Below, piece by piece: positions 23,901-36,708 of a stretch of DNA of 64,000 nt. The position numbers and the translations under genes were made by a program. The notes under the pieces are model-generated. The model saw only the letters and a program-made list of their open reading frames with translations, was not told the origin of the DNA and did no database searches. Numbering within the stretch: the stretch's first letter is position 1; every line of letters begins with the position of its first letter. Origin of the DNA: Brachypodius melanocephalos (taxonomy: Eukaryota > Chordata > Aves > Passeriformes > Pycnonotidae); assembly GCA_013398615.1 (NCBI GenBank), contig VZSR01000520.1, positions 20,184,891 through 20,248,890 of the forward strand. The letters are read 5' to 3'.

Positions 23901-26900
23901 GGCTCCGTTTCTTAGAGACATTTGACATCTACTTTCAAGCAGCATGTAGGGGCTATGGAATTTTTTTCAGCTTGATACGAAGAACATGTACGGCAACTCT
24001 TCTTTTCTATTGTTGCTTTTTTACCTCCAGATGTTCAACTACCTGTGAGAGTACTCAAGGAAACATAGTTGTGCTCTATTCTGATACTGAATCAGTTTAA
24101 TTGAAAAAATATCATGTGATGTGTACAGTAAGGGAATTTAAAATTCACTCACTAGAGTATTCATGGTTAAATACAATGGCTTTTCTTTCTTTATAGGTTA
24201 TAATACAGAGCCTATAAGTGATTCTTACTAAAAAACCCAGTGAACTTAATCTGCATATCAGTGTATTGCAGGAAGCCAAGCACACATCAGAGTGTACCAT
24301 ATAACAGAGAGGACAGCAAGGCTGCACTGCCACCCACCTGAAGCCCAACCCCAGCCACTTTGCTCTTTCAGAAATGGTTTTATTCTTGTGCTCATGGAAA
24401 CATGCACTAGCAAGAGCAACCTGATTTTACGAAGTAACTTGTCACGCCTGATGGATGCTGAGGACTAGCTGGAGTTGCAAGGCAGTAAAAGCTCTGTGCT
24501 AAGCACACCTCTGCACACATAGACACAGTGCAAGCTTATTGCAAAGCTTATGGGGCTACTGCCACTGCCTTTGTTGTTCTGCTCATGCAGCACAGAACTA
24601 TGCTGATAAATACCCAGATAGGACAGATATAAATTTGATGGATGAAGTACTGTTTTCTTTAATAATCTAGATTGAAATGTTAAATTTTGCTCTGCATTTA
24701 TCATGCTCTTCTAGTGTGTATTGGCAATAGGCTCACTCATTGTTCTAAATGGCTGTAAATTGCTGTCAGGTTCACAGCACCCAGGGCCTTTGTGTGTTGG
24801 TTTTATTGAAAGCAGGTCTACTACCGGCTGCTTTTTAACCTGGAAGATTTAAGAAAAGAGAAGAATCTATTCTTTTTAGCTCAGGAGGTTCCTAAGCTGC
24901 AGAAAGCATTAGGGGTTGTAGGGAAAGAAGTTTTATATATGTGTGTTGTACAGAAAGCTTCTGTTCCTGTGCTGTCCCCTCAAATATACTCCATTAGCCA
25001 CTCAGAGAGAGGCTGAACTAAATAGCTCTTTGCTCTGTCTGGAGAGGGCTTTATTTATGGACTCCCTTTATTCTTAGTTATTGCAGCAACCCTTGGGCTT
25101 GATTCTATAAAACACTAGCTCAGGGCAACCTCCCCCCAGTAATATCAGGGCAGCAATTAAGCAATTAACACATGAGTGTTTGCAGCTCTCAGCAGAGGGT
25201 TGATATCATGCAGACCTCGGTTCTTATGGAGAAGGACTTTTACAAGGAAATATCATTCCTCCCTGCAGCAGCAGTAAATAGCTGGAAGTGCAGCAGGCAA
25301 TTGGCTTTAAAGGTCAAGAGAAAATCCCACCCAGGTTTCCAGCTGCCAGGCATGTTTCAGTGAAGCTCAGCTCTAAGGTGAGCACAGCCTGCGTGAGCGG
25401 GGTGGCCAACACCCGTCACTCGTGTCCTGGGATTTGGCAGGGGCAGTGCCTGTGCTTTGTTGTGAGACCCCTCGTCTGCTCTTACTTCTACAGAGACACC
25501 TCAGATGGTGCCCCTGGCTGGGGTTTGGGTAAATCATTTGGAGAGTCTATTACAGTAGTAAGCTAGAGAATTTATCTGGGCTAGTCTGAAGGAAGCCTCT
25601 TTACTGCAGCACTCATGGAAACAGAAACTCATGACACCACACTCTGAGTATTCACCAAACCAGAAAAATACGGAGAATATCTTTGTGGGACCAATTGAAA
25701 GGGCTTTACTATTTCTTACTTGGCTTAGAGTGTGCATTTATATGCTGAAAATGAACGTTTTGCTGTTGCTGAATAGCTCCTTATATCTTTAGATAGAAAT
25801 ATGCATTTGAAAAGACCTGAATCATATTTCTGTGTTTCACTGATGCCTTCAGCTCTTTGTTTTTCCTGAAGTTTGTGGAGACAATCAATTGGGAATCAGT
25901 CCATTGCTTGTGATTTGTGACTCTAATAAAGCCTGGTGGCTACACAACTTTCTTCTGTGGCCATGATTGTTTGGTGACTGCTTCTGGCTTACGAATGTTA
26001 ATAAACATGTTAAAGTACACTGATGACACTTTGCTTTCTAAAGAACAATTTGGATTCCTAGAATAATCAACAAATTCTTTTTTTAAAATAAAAATCTAGT
26101 ACAAGTTTGTCAGAAGAAATAAAATCTTATATTTGTACTAATAAAGTACTGCATCTAGTAGTGTTTCTGGTTTAGCTAATATAAAGGATTAACTAATCTT
26201 CTATCTACTAAGCTTTTCTTGCAGCATAGGAATATTCTCAAAATAATAATTATAACGTCATTTGTTTACTAAAGTATGAGTACAGCATTTGGAGAATTTG
26301 TAAAAACATTTTTCCTTTTGTTTCCTTTCCCAGAAGAGTATTGGAATACTGGAGAAATTGAATTGAAACATGTTACTTGAAACTATGCTTAATTTATTTC
26401 AGCAGTGTAGTGTATACTAAATATAATTCTTTAGAGAAAATTGAATTTTATATTTTTGAAATTAATAAATGTATATATTGTGTATTTCTTATTCTTGGGG
26501 TTACAAGGGAAATACCTGCTCACTCATTTGAAAACAAGAGGAACATAAAATGAAAAAAAACCCCAAACTGGCAACAATGGAAGACCTCCAGTAACTCAGC
26601 TTTGGAACGGATGTAGTATTCTGGCTGGAGATGAAATGTATTCTCACTCCCAGTGCCGGGAGTCTCATTTTTTGTGGCTTTCTATAATGCCAGTACTTAA
26701 ATTAAATATTATTCTTTGAGATCTAGTGAAAGCAAGGTTGTTGGTTTTGGCTGCCAGCTCCCATAGTACGGTCCCTCTTTTCCATTAACACTGACTTGTC
26801 CTTCTCCATGTTGAATCCTAGGCACGGTTCTCACTTTGATGCTGCAGCTCCGTTTTGTGGAATGCTTTTTGAACAAAAGTTTTTCAATATGTAAGTTTAC

Positions 26901-29547
26901 AGTCCCAAAGAGTATTTAGATACTCTGTTGTATTATTGCATGCATTTAATTTTCAGTTTCTGGTTGGATCCAAGTAAAATATCTGTACATTTCTCTGGCA
27001 AAAAGAACTCTCAATTCCTGAGTAGTGTCTGTGTGTGTCTGTTTATTGTCCCAGATTATTTGGGTTTTTCATAAAGATAGAAAAACTGTGTTTTCTTCTG
27101 AAGTCTCGTAATTCATCTTTTTTCTTTTCTTAATTTTTTTTCTAGTTTTGTTTTTATCATTTAAATTATTTCTTCACTCTCTACAGGATGATTTTCTTCT
27201 AAAGATAACTGATCATCCATGCATTCAGGCAGTTGTTTAGATTGCTTGAGTATGGAAGGTTATCAGTTCCCATGAGTGGAAAATTTGTTCCGGATTCTAG
27301 AATTTTAAGGAGTACCTGGATACTGTGTGGTTCTGTTTGGTTTGAGTAACTGATATCTTGGACTGCTTTTGCATTTGTTGACGTGTCTGTAGCCATGGGG
27401 TTTCAACAGCATGTGACTGTAGTCTGTCTGCCCCATTCATGTGCTTGTCACAAAGCAACTGGACAAACTGGCCATCCTCAGGTGAACTGAAAAAAGGTAT
27501 TTACAGTAGGCAGGAACTTGTTTTGCTTCAATGTATCTTTCTTTTAGTTGTTAAAGCACTTTAAGATAATGCTTAATATTTTTCAAAGTACATGCTGAGC
27601 AGTTATGAAAACATGACCATCTAACTCTCTCAAATTAGGCAACAAAAACCTGAAATACATCCCTTTGTTTTACTGTTGAAAATCCAGCCATTGGTTTTAA
27701 ATTGCTCCTGTGCTTAATTTTTAGCAATAGTTATACGTGTGCTAAATATGTGCTAAAGATTCTGGAAATTCTCTGACAGTAACTTAATGGGAGGTTGGAA
27801 CGCTTGCATCTAAAAGTCAGGCTGCTCAGTTAATCTTCTCAGGTGGATAGATGGATTGCTTCAGGCACTTGAAAAGCTTTGCCCTACTTCCCTGTGTTTG
27901 GAAACACCTGCCTAAAAATGACCTGTACAAGGCAGCTGAAGGTGTCATGGCTTCAGAATTTTGTACTGCTCAGTCTGCAAACTGGTGGGGTGGTGGGGTC
28001 ATTGTAATGTCTGGTGGAACTGATGTCATGGTATGAATGGGATGGATGTTTTCCTATCCAGTGGTCATCCTTGACTCTTGCTGCTGGTGGGATAACTGTG
28101 TACAGAGGTGAAAATGAAGGCATGGGGTCACACTGCCTGCCACAATGACCAGGTGCACTTTGGGGAGCACCCACAACAGCCTTTCACCCCTTCTTGCTTG
28201 CGTTTAACTCAGAGATCATTGAAGGGTTTTGGCTTGCAAATCAACTGCTCTAGAGAGTGTTATTGACTCTCCCTGAGTCAGTGGCAGGGAAGTCAATACC
28301 TGGCCACCCGTGTTACTGCAGCAGGATCTTGTGTTGATGCTCATGTAACTCGTACTCCTGTGGCAATGCACAGTGGCAGACTCAAGTGTTAAAACACTAA
28401 AGCAGTATGTTTAGATGGGAAGTGGTGTTACATGGAAAAGAAAGCTGTGAACTTTTCTACAAGAAAGCAAGTAAAATTAATGACCAGACAACACAGAGCT
28501 CTCTGATTGTCATAATTTTATTTATAGGAACATAACTAAATTTATTGACATGGTCATAAAATATACTAAACTCACTTAAATTCTGGGTAGCTTTTTTTTT
28601 TAACTCCCTCCTCTCAGTTGCAACAGTTACTTGCTATCTGCTATATATATTGTCTACATATTTGTCTCGAGAAACTTTTGTTTCAAGACACATTTAAGAA
28701 GCTTAGACATAAAAATGTCATCAATGGCCCTAGCTGACTGAAACAAAAAAAAATTAAATAAGATGTTGACATTGCATCTGCATGTCTTTTTGTTACTCAA
28801 TTTTTGTTTTTGTAATCTTGTTTTTATAATTAACTTGCTCTGAAAATCTGTGTTGTTTCTGCAATTATATTTTGGGGACAGTTGAGAGAACAGATTAAAG
28901 CTTGCTTGTTTTCTGTGGGAGCTTAATCTAGGTCAACTGAAAATTATAAAGTGAGATAAAAATTAAAGCAACGAGAATGAAACCTGTATAGGGCAACTTG
29001 GGAAAAGCCCAGTCCTGATCAAACACTCGGGAGAGTTGATCTACACCAAGGAAGGAAAAACTGCTCAGAACTTCCAGCAGCACAAGTTTTGTGGAAACCA
29101 AGAACAACATCCTACAGGGTTTACTGTCAGGTAACCTGGCAGCCAACTAAACGGACACAATTTGTGCAATTTTTATTCTGGACACCTCTTCTGCCTGTTC
29201 TTCTACTATCCCAGGTACAAGAAAGGAGTAGGGAATGAATACTCATTCATATTTTCTTTCTGCTTGCTTGCCTTACCCCAGAGCATGGAATATCATTAGT
29301 GGGGAAGGTGGTGGTGTGTTCATGCAGGAAGAGCTTTAGGAGAAGGGGAACTAAGAGGCCAGCTGTTCACCACCGCCAACAGGGATCCTGGCTGCACTGT
29401 GCAACTGGGTATTCTTGCATCTATAGGGATGAGGAAGAGTTATACTGCTGAACTACTGAACTCCTTGGGGGAGAACCCATCTGCAGGGATTAATTATGGT
29501 TTAAACTGTAGTAAAAATTAAAATTGGTAGGCTTCGTTTTCATTGTT
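20901..29547. other. Intergenic desert with one long accidental frame and an enhancer-like stretch
   Basis: No gene recognised. A 230-codon minus-strand frame at 21496-22188 opens with GTG and has its first ATG only near codon 121, so it is not accepted as a gene. The stretch from about 24720 to 25320 has the mixed, non-repetitive composition of conserved non-coding DNA. The rest is AT-rich single-copy sequence. Confidence 0.4.
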
Positions 29548-29565
29548 TATATATATATATATATA
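29548..29565. repeat. (AT)n microsatellite
   Basis: About nine AT units followed by ACATATAATAATG. Confidence 0.85.
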
Positions 29566-31480
29566 CATATAATAATGTATGAAGTGACAATTAATTATGA
29601 AGTGACAAAAAGAAATTCAAAAAAACCAAAAAACAGTCACCAAAAAGGATGCTGGACAAACACAGAAAGTAAGTAAGAAAATATGTTTTGCCCCTTTCTG
29701 CCTCCTCAGAGAGTACTGCCAGTGGCATTTTCAAAGCCAGGCTTTAGAGTATTTCTGAACTCTATTGTACATTAGTCTCTGCATCTATAAATTGACTCTA
29801 GGGTCATTTAGGGGATAACTTAGCTTTAAACACAGCATTGCACTAATATGTCTGTTGGCCCTCACTCATCCATTTGACTTGGCTGAAGTCCAGCTGGAAT
29901 AGAGGAGAGTTGTTTAAGACACCCATTCTTCATGATGTTACATTATCGTATCTTGTCTTGCACTTCCCAAAGAAAAAGCTAGTGTGGGATTGGTGTAATG
30001 GAGCAGACCTCTTCCAGTGGTGGGGAAGTGGCTTTATATGAGGATATAGTGTGTAGGGCAGAGTACAGCCCAAACTTGGGCCCAAGGAGAATACAAAGGA
30101 AATAGTAATTTTTATGAATGCTGCTCACTCACACATAACACTTATAGTCAAATTGCCATGCCAGTTTATTTTTATGAGTCATTTAGTGGAAACATATACT
30201 TATCTCCAGTTTAAAGATATGAAAGAGAAAGTAATTTGCTAACAACAGTTTTGGGTTATTTGCAGGGCCAAAGATAAGAAATAAAGAGCAATTGTATTTT
30301 GACCCATATATAACTCCAACTTTCAGATGTCTCTTGTACTCTTTGAATCTGTAAAGGAATTTCCTTACAGCCAGAAGAATGATTATTTTTTTTGTAGTCT
30401 GTCTGTAAGATGAACAGGACACCTACTTTTATCAGTTTTCACAGTGAGTAAAAAAAAATTCAGATGTTTGCCAGCTAAGTTATCTTGTGTGGCAGAGCCT
30501 GACCCTGCAAAGATTTTTGGTTTGAATGTTTTAGGGTTTTAAAACCTACATATAGACAAAAAATATGTACATTTGCTCATTCATTTATTTAAACAATGAG
30601 AAAAATTGTATTCATGAAGGCTTTGGGCTTGATTTTTTTTTTTAAATTGTAGATTCCAGTGGTTCAGGCATCTGTATAACAGGCTTGTCTGTGCTATACT
30701 GCAGAGAAACCTTCCTCTTTGACCTACTGGGTGTTTCTTTTCTGAGGGAGGAAAGGAATTCTTTCCATGTTAAAGGAGTTCAGTCTCCTCCTGTCACTGA
30801 TTGTTGCTTAGTTGAGCCCAATTATATGCAATGGCTTTTCAAGGGTTCAGCTGTGAAGAAGGCATGTGTGCAAATTACATCAATAAAATAACAGGATTTG
30901 CATACACAGGAGCAGAACATTTTTGCATACACAGGAGCTTTGAAGATTTACTGTATGAGGTACACTTAATGTTTGGTAGGACAGCTGTTGACACTGCCAC
31001 TTTTATATTGCTCCTGTTTAGTTCTGGCTGCCATAGGCAGAGGCAAAAGAAAAAGGCAGTGCTAGCTGTTCATGCTGGAGTAATAACAGCTCTTAACAGT
31101 AGAAGAGTAATTACCTTTGTCTGGTTTCTCCCTGTTTGAAAATCTAATGAAATAGAGACCATTGGCTAGATAGCTGATAGATACAGAAATCCTCTTGCTC
31201 TTACTAAATCCGTGCCTTGTTATGTAAGACACCCTTTGCTCACAAGCTGAACTCACATCTTAATTTTGAAAAAAAAATCCAATACTGATGGGTAGATTTC
31301 CTGAGCACATTTGACAGCTTTCAAGCCAGTGGTATTTGGCAAGGCCTTTTAAAGTTATAGGAGATTTATAGCTTCAGAGATTCCACAGCAGTGGGTTCAG
31401 GTCCCTCTCTCCCAGCCCCTGCTCTGGGTACCAGTGACAGGAGCTGTCTGTACACCAGAAGGAACAGTTTAAGAGCAGTG
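29566..31480. other. Intergenic desert with small direct duplication
   Basis: No gene recognised. A 25-bp tandem duplication event is visible at 30897-30938. Otherwise this is AT-rich unique sequence. Confidence 0.45.
30897..30938. repeat. 25-bp-period duplication with 17-bp perfect repeats
   Basis: The 17-mer TTTGCATACACAGGAGC occurs at 30897-30913 and again at 30922-30938, separated by 8 bp. This fits a short tandem duplication. Confidence 0.95.
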
Positions 31481-32060
31481 GCTGCATTTGGCAATAGGAG
31501 CCCCCGTTAGCAGCCGGAAGCATTGGTGCTGAAAAGCAATCGCTGGTGTCAAGAACGTTCCTGGCTAAGCACTGCAGCTGGTGGCAATAAATAGCATTCT
31601 AATAAAGGAGGATGTTCAACCCGTGACATAAGCGAATACTGTTTCAACCACAAAAAGTAATTTATGGCGCTGCATATGTCTGAAATGGATTTTTTCTGAT
31701 ACATTTTAAAATAAAAATGCTAAGATTTCAATGGAGGGAAAGATCTGCATTTTAAATCAAAATGAAATTGAAAGATCAATAAAAAGAGTACTGCTTTTTT
31801 AAGTACGCAATGATACATAACATCTTAAGGATGTGCACTGTCACAAAGCACAATTACCTCCATTCCTAAAAATGAAAGATGCTGTTTTCTGTCTGTGAAT
31901 GTTCTCTATATTGCATCAAACCTAATAACTTCCCATGTCAGTGATAATCCTCCCAAACATTTAGACAGAACCATCATCATCTTCTCATAAGAATGCCAAA
32001 ATGATCGTGCAGAAAGTAGCAAATAACAATATGTTCATATTGCATAAACATAATCCCTGA
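31480..32060. promoter_or_regulatory. Candidate distal conserved enhancer in the MEIS2-CDIN1 interval
   Basis: Complex, non-repetitive, AT-rich sequence with many short developmental-factor-like motifs (ATTA cores, an AGCCGGAAGC ETS-like site near 31512, a CAGCTG E-box near 31575) and no open frame. This resembles deeply conserved enhancers in deserts around developmental genes. It is inference from texture only and needs a multi-species alignment. Confidence 0.3.
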
Positions 32061-32757
32061 AAAAAAATCAGCTCCAGCCTGCTCAATGAGGAGCAAAAGG
32101 AGTGGTAGCAAAGTCATTAGACTCATTGGGGCTGTTACTGCTGAGTCCACTACAGCAAACGAGTTATTAGATTTGACATAACCAGTGGTTTATTTGAACA
32201 TATGCTTCTGCTCTTTGATATACGTTCCATTTGTGCCACATGTGACTTCTCTTACATAATTACTGTGAAACATAGCAATGTTACATATTGTATCATCTCC
32301 CACTGGGATGAGCTGTGTGGATGCGGTACCAGGAAAAACTGTCCTTTAAATTTATTACTGCTGGCTAGTTTGGGATGCTTTTGGGGTTCACGGAAAAAAA
32401 GGCAGTTTTGTTTTTAGGTGAGCATAGGCTGTCAGCTTAAATGAGTGGATAGGTTATTTTGAAAGGCATTGTATGCAGCAGCCTGTTTTGAATCACAAGG
32501 GTCGTGTGTGCAAGCACATAAAATGAGAAACTGGTTAAATGTTACTGTCAAAATGCTTTTTATTGGAATGTGAAGCATAGTGTGCACATTGGAAATTCCT
32601 TGAGAAAACATATCTTTTGTGTTATTCTTTTATATGTGTTTATTAATTCTCTAGTTTCATTTTAGGAAGACACAGGCCTGCCTGTTTTAAGAGATGGCTG
32701 ATACCCATTTATCAGCCATACAGCTCTGTACTTAAGTTGATTCCCATCCCAGCCCCT

Positions 32758-32799
32758 TCTCCCTCCCTCTGGCTTCCCTTCCTCCCTCCCTCCCTCCCA
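32758..32799 (+). repeat. (CCCT)n-type pyrimidine tract
   Basis: An interrupted run of CCCT/CCTT units, almost pure pyrimidine on the plus strand. Confidence 0.8.
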
Positions 32800-35701
32800 G
32801 AAATGGTTTCTGCTGTCATTTAGGAGTTAAAGAGCCAGATTCTCAGCTGGTGCACATCAGCACTGCTATCCTGAAATAAATAGGCATAACTTCACTGGAG
32901 TCACTGAAACCTAAGCTCAGACTCGTGGGTTTTACTGTCCTTGAGTGCAGTGTTTTAAAGCTTACAATACACACTTCTGTGATACTTTGTTATGGTATAA
33001 ACAAACACTACGCTTCTGATTTGAATTATAATCTCATTCACCCAGAAACCAATAGAGCTTTGCTTATTTATCCCAGCTGAGAAGATAGCCCAAAGGCTTT
33101 TCATGTTGTATGATAAAGTCACGGGCTGTGATTCCAACAGCACCCCCTCACCCCCCCGTATAAACAAGGAGGCGACCCCACTACTGCTGGTGTAATTACT
33201 TAGATGTGGAACAGTTGTTCAGAGAATTCTGGATTCAAATCTGTGCCACAATGTTTATCCTGCAGTCAAGTGATGTGTCTGCTAAGGCTTTAGTCAGTTC
33301 AGACTGAAAGCAAGAGTCTGAATTCAGGTACTGGTATGAAGAGTTGGGCAGAAATTTGGGAGTAATTAAAGGATGGAACACCTACCAAAAATGTTGAATG
33401 GAACATTTCCTGTAAACTGTGTGTGCAGCCGCAACACACTTTGATTCTGAGTAGCATTTAAACTTAGGATAGAATCCAGCTGCAAAGCCTTGGTCTAGAT
33501 CTGAATTCCCACAAGTTCAAGGTTGTTGTGATCAGCGGAGTTTATTTGGTTCCATATCTAACTGCAGAAATTTTAAGGTAACTTCAATCAGATGTCCTTG
33601 GGATCTACTGGGGAAAATAGTGCAATAAAAGCTGAAGTTAAACATATCTGGTTTTGTGTAGGGATTTTATTAGTATTCCGGTTTAAGGTTAAAATAGTGC
33701 ACTTGTGCAGTCTGCCTACATTAATAAATTAAGGCAGGGGAGTTTGTAAATTATTTAAAATCATGATTTACACATTTTTCCAAAGCAAAATAAGAGAAGT
33801 ATAGAAAGTTCATCTGAATTCTCTAGGCAGTCCACGTGGTGAACATTAGTTTTAGCTTTCTTCTTTACTTTTGCTTTAGGTTGACTAAAGCTTTTTTTTT
33901 CTTCACAAATACTGTACTGGAAACTGAAGATATCTTGCACATGTGTACAGCATCAGGGAGAGCAACATCAATGATATAATGTGCACTTCCTTAGGCGCAG
34001 GTTATAGTAGCAAGGAAACAAAAATATGTGTATTCAGAACTCCACAGTGGTATGTTCTTTCCAAACTGCAAATTATATCAAATGAAGGAACATGACCTGG
34101 TAAGAATTGAGAACTGGAGAAAGAAAAGAATGCGGTATTTACTTAAATTCAAAAAAACCCTCAAAACAAAGAACCCAGTTACTGCTTCTATGTTTAGCCT
34201 ATAATATGTCATTCAGTACGATGTCTTGATCAAAATCAGATATAGGAATGCGAGAGATATCAGTTGTCGCAATTTTTGTCAACCAGAAACAAAAATAATC
34301 AGTGATACCCTTGTTCTCCTTTGTTACCTGTTTTCTTCAGTTCAGCCAGGTTGGTGATTATCTAGGGAGTGCCTGCAGTGATAATTCTGATAGAAACTCC
34401 AGCTTGTTTTTGGTTGGTAAGAAGGCATTGATAAGAAAATGCCAGGTAAAGGAGAGAAAGCTGAGAGGAAAATGAAGGCTGCCTAGAGGGCTGAGGTTTG
34501 TGAGTGCTGTATTCCTCTGGTACAGCTGGAACACCTTGCTGAATGCTGTGGGTTAGCCTCACATTGCCTGGTTATGCATGGAAAGCTATCTCCTGTCTGG
34601 AGAAGGTCTTTGGTGTTTTGGAAAAGCATCTTTGCTCAGGGCAGAGAAGTGGGGAAACAAAACAATTTCTAGAGTGATGAGAGCCCACCTGTGAACACAC
34701 TCCAGGACTCTCATAATACTCTCATAATGAGCAGGATGGATTCTGAGAACCCTGGCTTTTAGGCAGCATGTCAGCTGGGGGTGGGTGGTTGCTGAAGGAG
34801 GCTTGAAAATTCAGCTGTCTAAAACAGCTAATTGCAGTTAACCTGGTAAAATGTTCTACTGAATTGGCTGTGCTGTTCTGGCTTGTATTAAATCAGTTAT
34901 TTGCAGAACTTTAAAGTACAGAGGTCAGACTAGAGGTGACCTCTGACCAAGCAAGGGTGTCTCTAAGCAGCTGAAGAACACACTTTTGAGGAGCTGATTT
35001 ACCCCAAGATGGTGTTTGTCCCACTAGCACCCAAACATCTGTTACATAGGACTGCACAATTCCAATCTGATACTTCCCTGTGATCTAATCCTCCTTTGAT
35101 CATCAGTTTTTAAGACTCGAAGCCCATTGCTTTTTCTCTGCTGTCTTCTTCGGACTTAAATATTTGCAGATGACATTGCTTTGCAACATAAAAGCCTGTC
35201 ACTTGGAGCACTTGGCTTTTCCCATTTCCCCCATTCTTGTGCCCTCCTCTGTAGCTGCACTGGCTCTTGTGGCGTTAGACCTGCATATAGTTGTGTGATG
35301 GAACAAATGGGATCCACACATTTTCAGAGCTTTTAAATAATATGCACAGATGCAGCAATGACTTAAGGGGCTTCCTCTTCACCTTCCCCAGTCAAGTTAA
35401 AAAATGACAGCATTGATAGCACAAAAATCAAGAAAGAAAAAAGCAACATAAAGCACTCTGGCACTCATTTTGGTTTTCTGCTCTTTCTTCAAGTTAACTC
35501 AAAGAAAAGGCAATGACTCTTAAATGTGTGTTACAGGTGTGGCAGCACTCAACCTTTTCTGTGAGTCCTGCTTAAGGGAAGAATGACAGCTGATGAATAC
35601 ATCTTTCTAAAGAGATCTGATCATATTTACTGAACTGGATCTTTTGAAGACTGAGATAGTGAGGCTACATTTTGCTTAGCATTTTAAAATTAAATTAAAC
35701 T

Positions 35702-35921
35702 ATTAATCACTTAATTAAACTATTATGTCCTTTTTCCCATGTCCCTTCAAGTGATTTTCTGTTTCTTATTTTCAATTTAGTAGGATGGAATAGGGATCTT
35801 GAGCTTATTGGATGGAAGACTGTATCTTTAGGAACCCAGAATTTAGAGGGACTTGCCAAATCTTTCATCAAACAAGAGACTTGCAGAAAGAGCATTAAAA
35901 TATTTTAACTAAGTGATTAAT
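35702..35921. repeat. 220-bp segment bounded by 19-bp inverted repeats
   Basis: The left arm (35702-35720, beginning ATTAATCACTTA) and the reverse complement of the right arm (35903-35921) match at 17 of 19 positions. The 182-bp interior shows no coding frame. No clear target-site duplication flanks it, so a miniature inverted-repeat element is possible but unproven; the arms are AT-rich and could pair by chance. Confidence 0.4.
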
Positions 35922-36618
35922 TTCTTACCATCTGGAAAACCACAATCAGCAACAAAAGCAACTCAAAAATTCAAATGCCATTAATAGGCTTAGTACTTCA
36001 ATACAGAATATTATACTGCTTGTAAGAACAGTCCTGACCAGCCTTTCCAACACATCAGAAGAGACAATCCTATACATAATGGGAAACCTCTATATTATGA
36101 TTGATGTCCAAGATTTATGATACTATAAACTATTGGTTATGCTGTTTTGACAATGAAAGAATGAATGAATGAGACAGATTTGCCTGCAGTGATGAACTAT
36201 ATCATATAGAAACATTAATAAAGATAAAACATTTGGAAATTCTTTAAGAAAAATAACATTTTTGCTCTTTTCTCAAGGAAAAAACCGAAGCCAGAAACAT
36301 GACAGATTTCATCAAGAGAGCTGTTCACAGATTAAAAGCAGGTCTGATTTTTGTTTTGCCGTGCTAGACTTCACTTCTCAAACCACAGAAGAGTGAGGCG
36401 AATGTTTTCAAGCTTATAGTGTTGTTTGTTTTGTTTTTCTTCCTTACACAGTGAATATTGTCTTCCTGTTAATTCTGTTATACCATACAAGACTTGTTTG
36501 CGTCTCAGTTGAGTTCTTCTGTTCAGCCTTCTGGTGCACTCAGGAAATGCCACAGAGGATCCACTCTGATCTTAATGTCTGTGTTAAAGCAGCAAGGTCT
36601 GCTCCTGTAAGGAGGTCT

Positions 36619-36708
36619 GGTGATGAACCATGGCATTGGGGTGATAAACCACAGCACTGGGGTGATAAACCACAGCACTGGGGTGATAAACCACTGCACT
36701 GGGGTGAT
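36619..36708 (+). repeat. 21-bp minisatellite, about 4.3 copies
   Basis: Units start at 36619, 36640, 36661 and 36682, with a partial fifth at 36703. Each begins GGTGAT and ends in a CACTGG-like block. The first copy is the most diverged, the second and third are identical, and the fourth differs by one base. Because 21 is a multiple of three, every reading frame repeats a seven-residue unit, which explains the repetitive open frames on both strands. Confidence 0.95.

Larger units (their letters stand above)
32061..36618. other. Intergenic desert
   Basis: No gene recognised. It contains a (CCCT)n pyrimidine tract (about 32758-32799) and a 19-bp inverted-repeat pair at 35702-35720 and 35903-35921. 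A strong 3' splice-site-like sequence (pyrimidine tract then ACACAG) ends at 36451. Confidence 0.45.
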
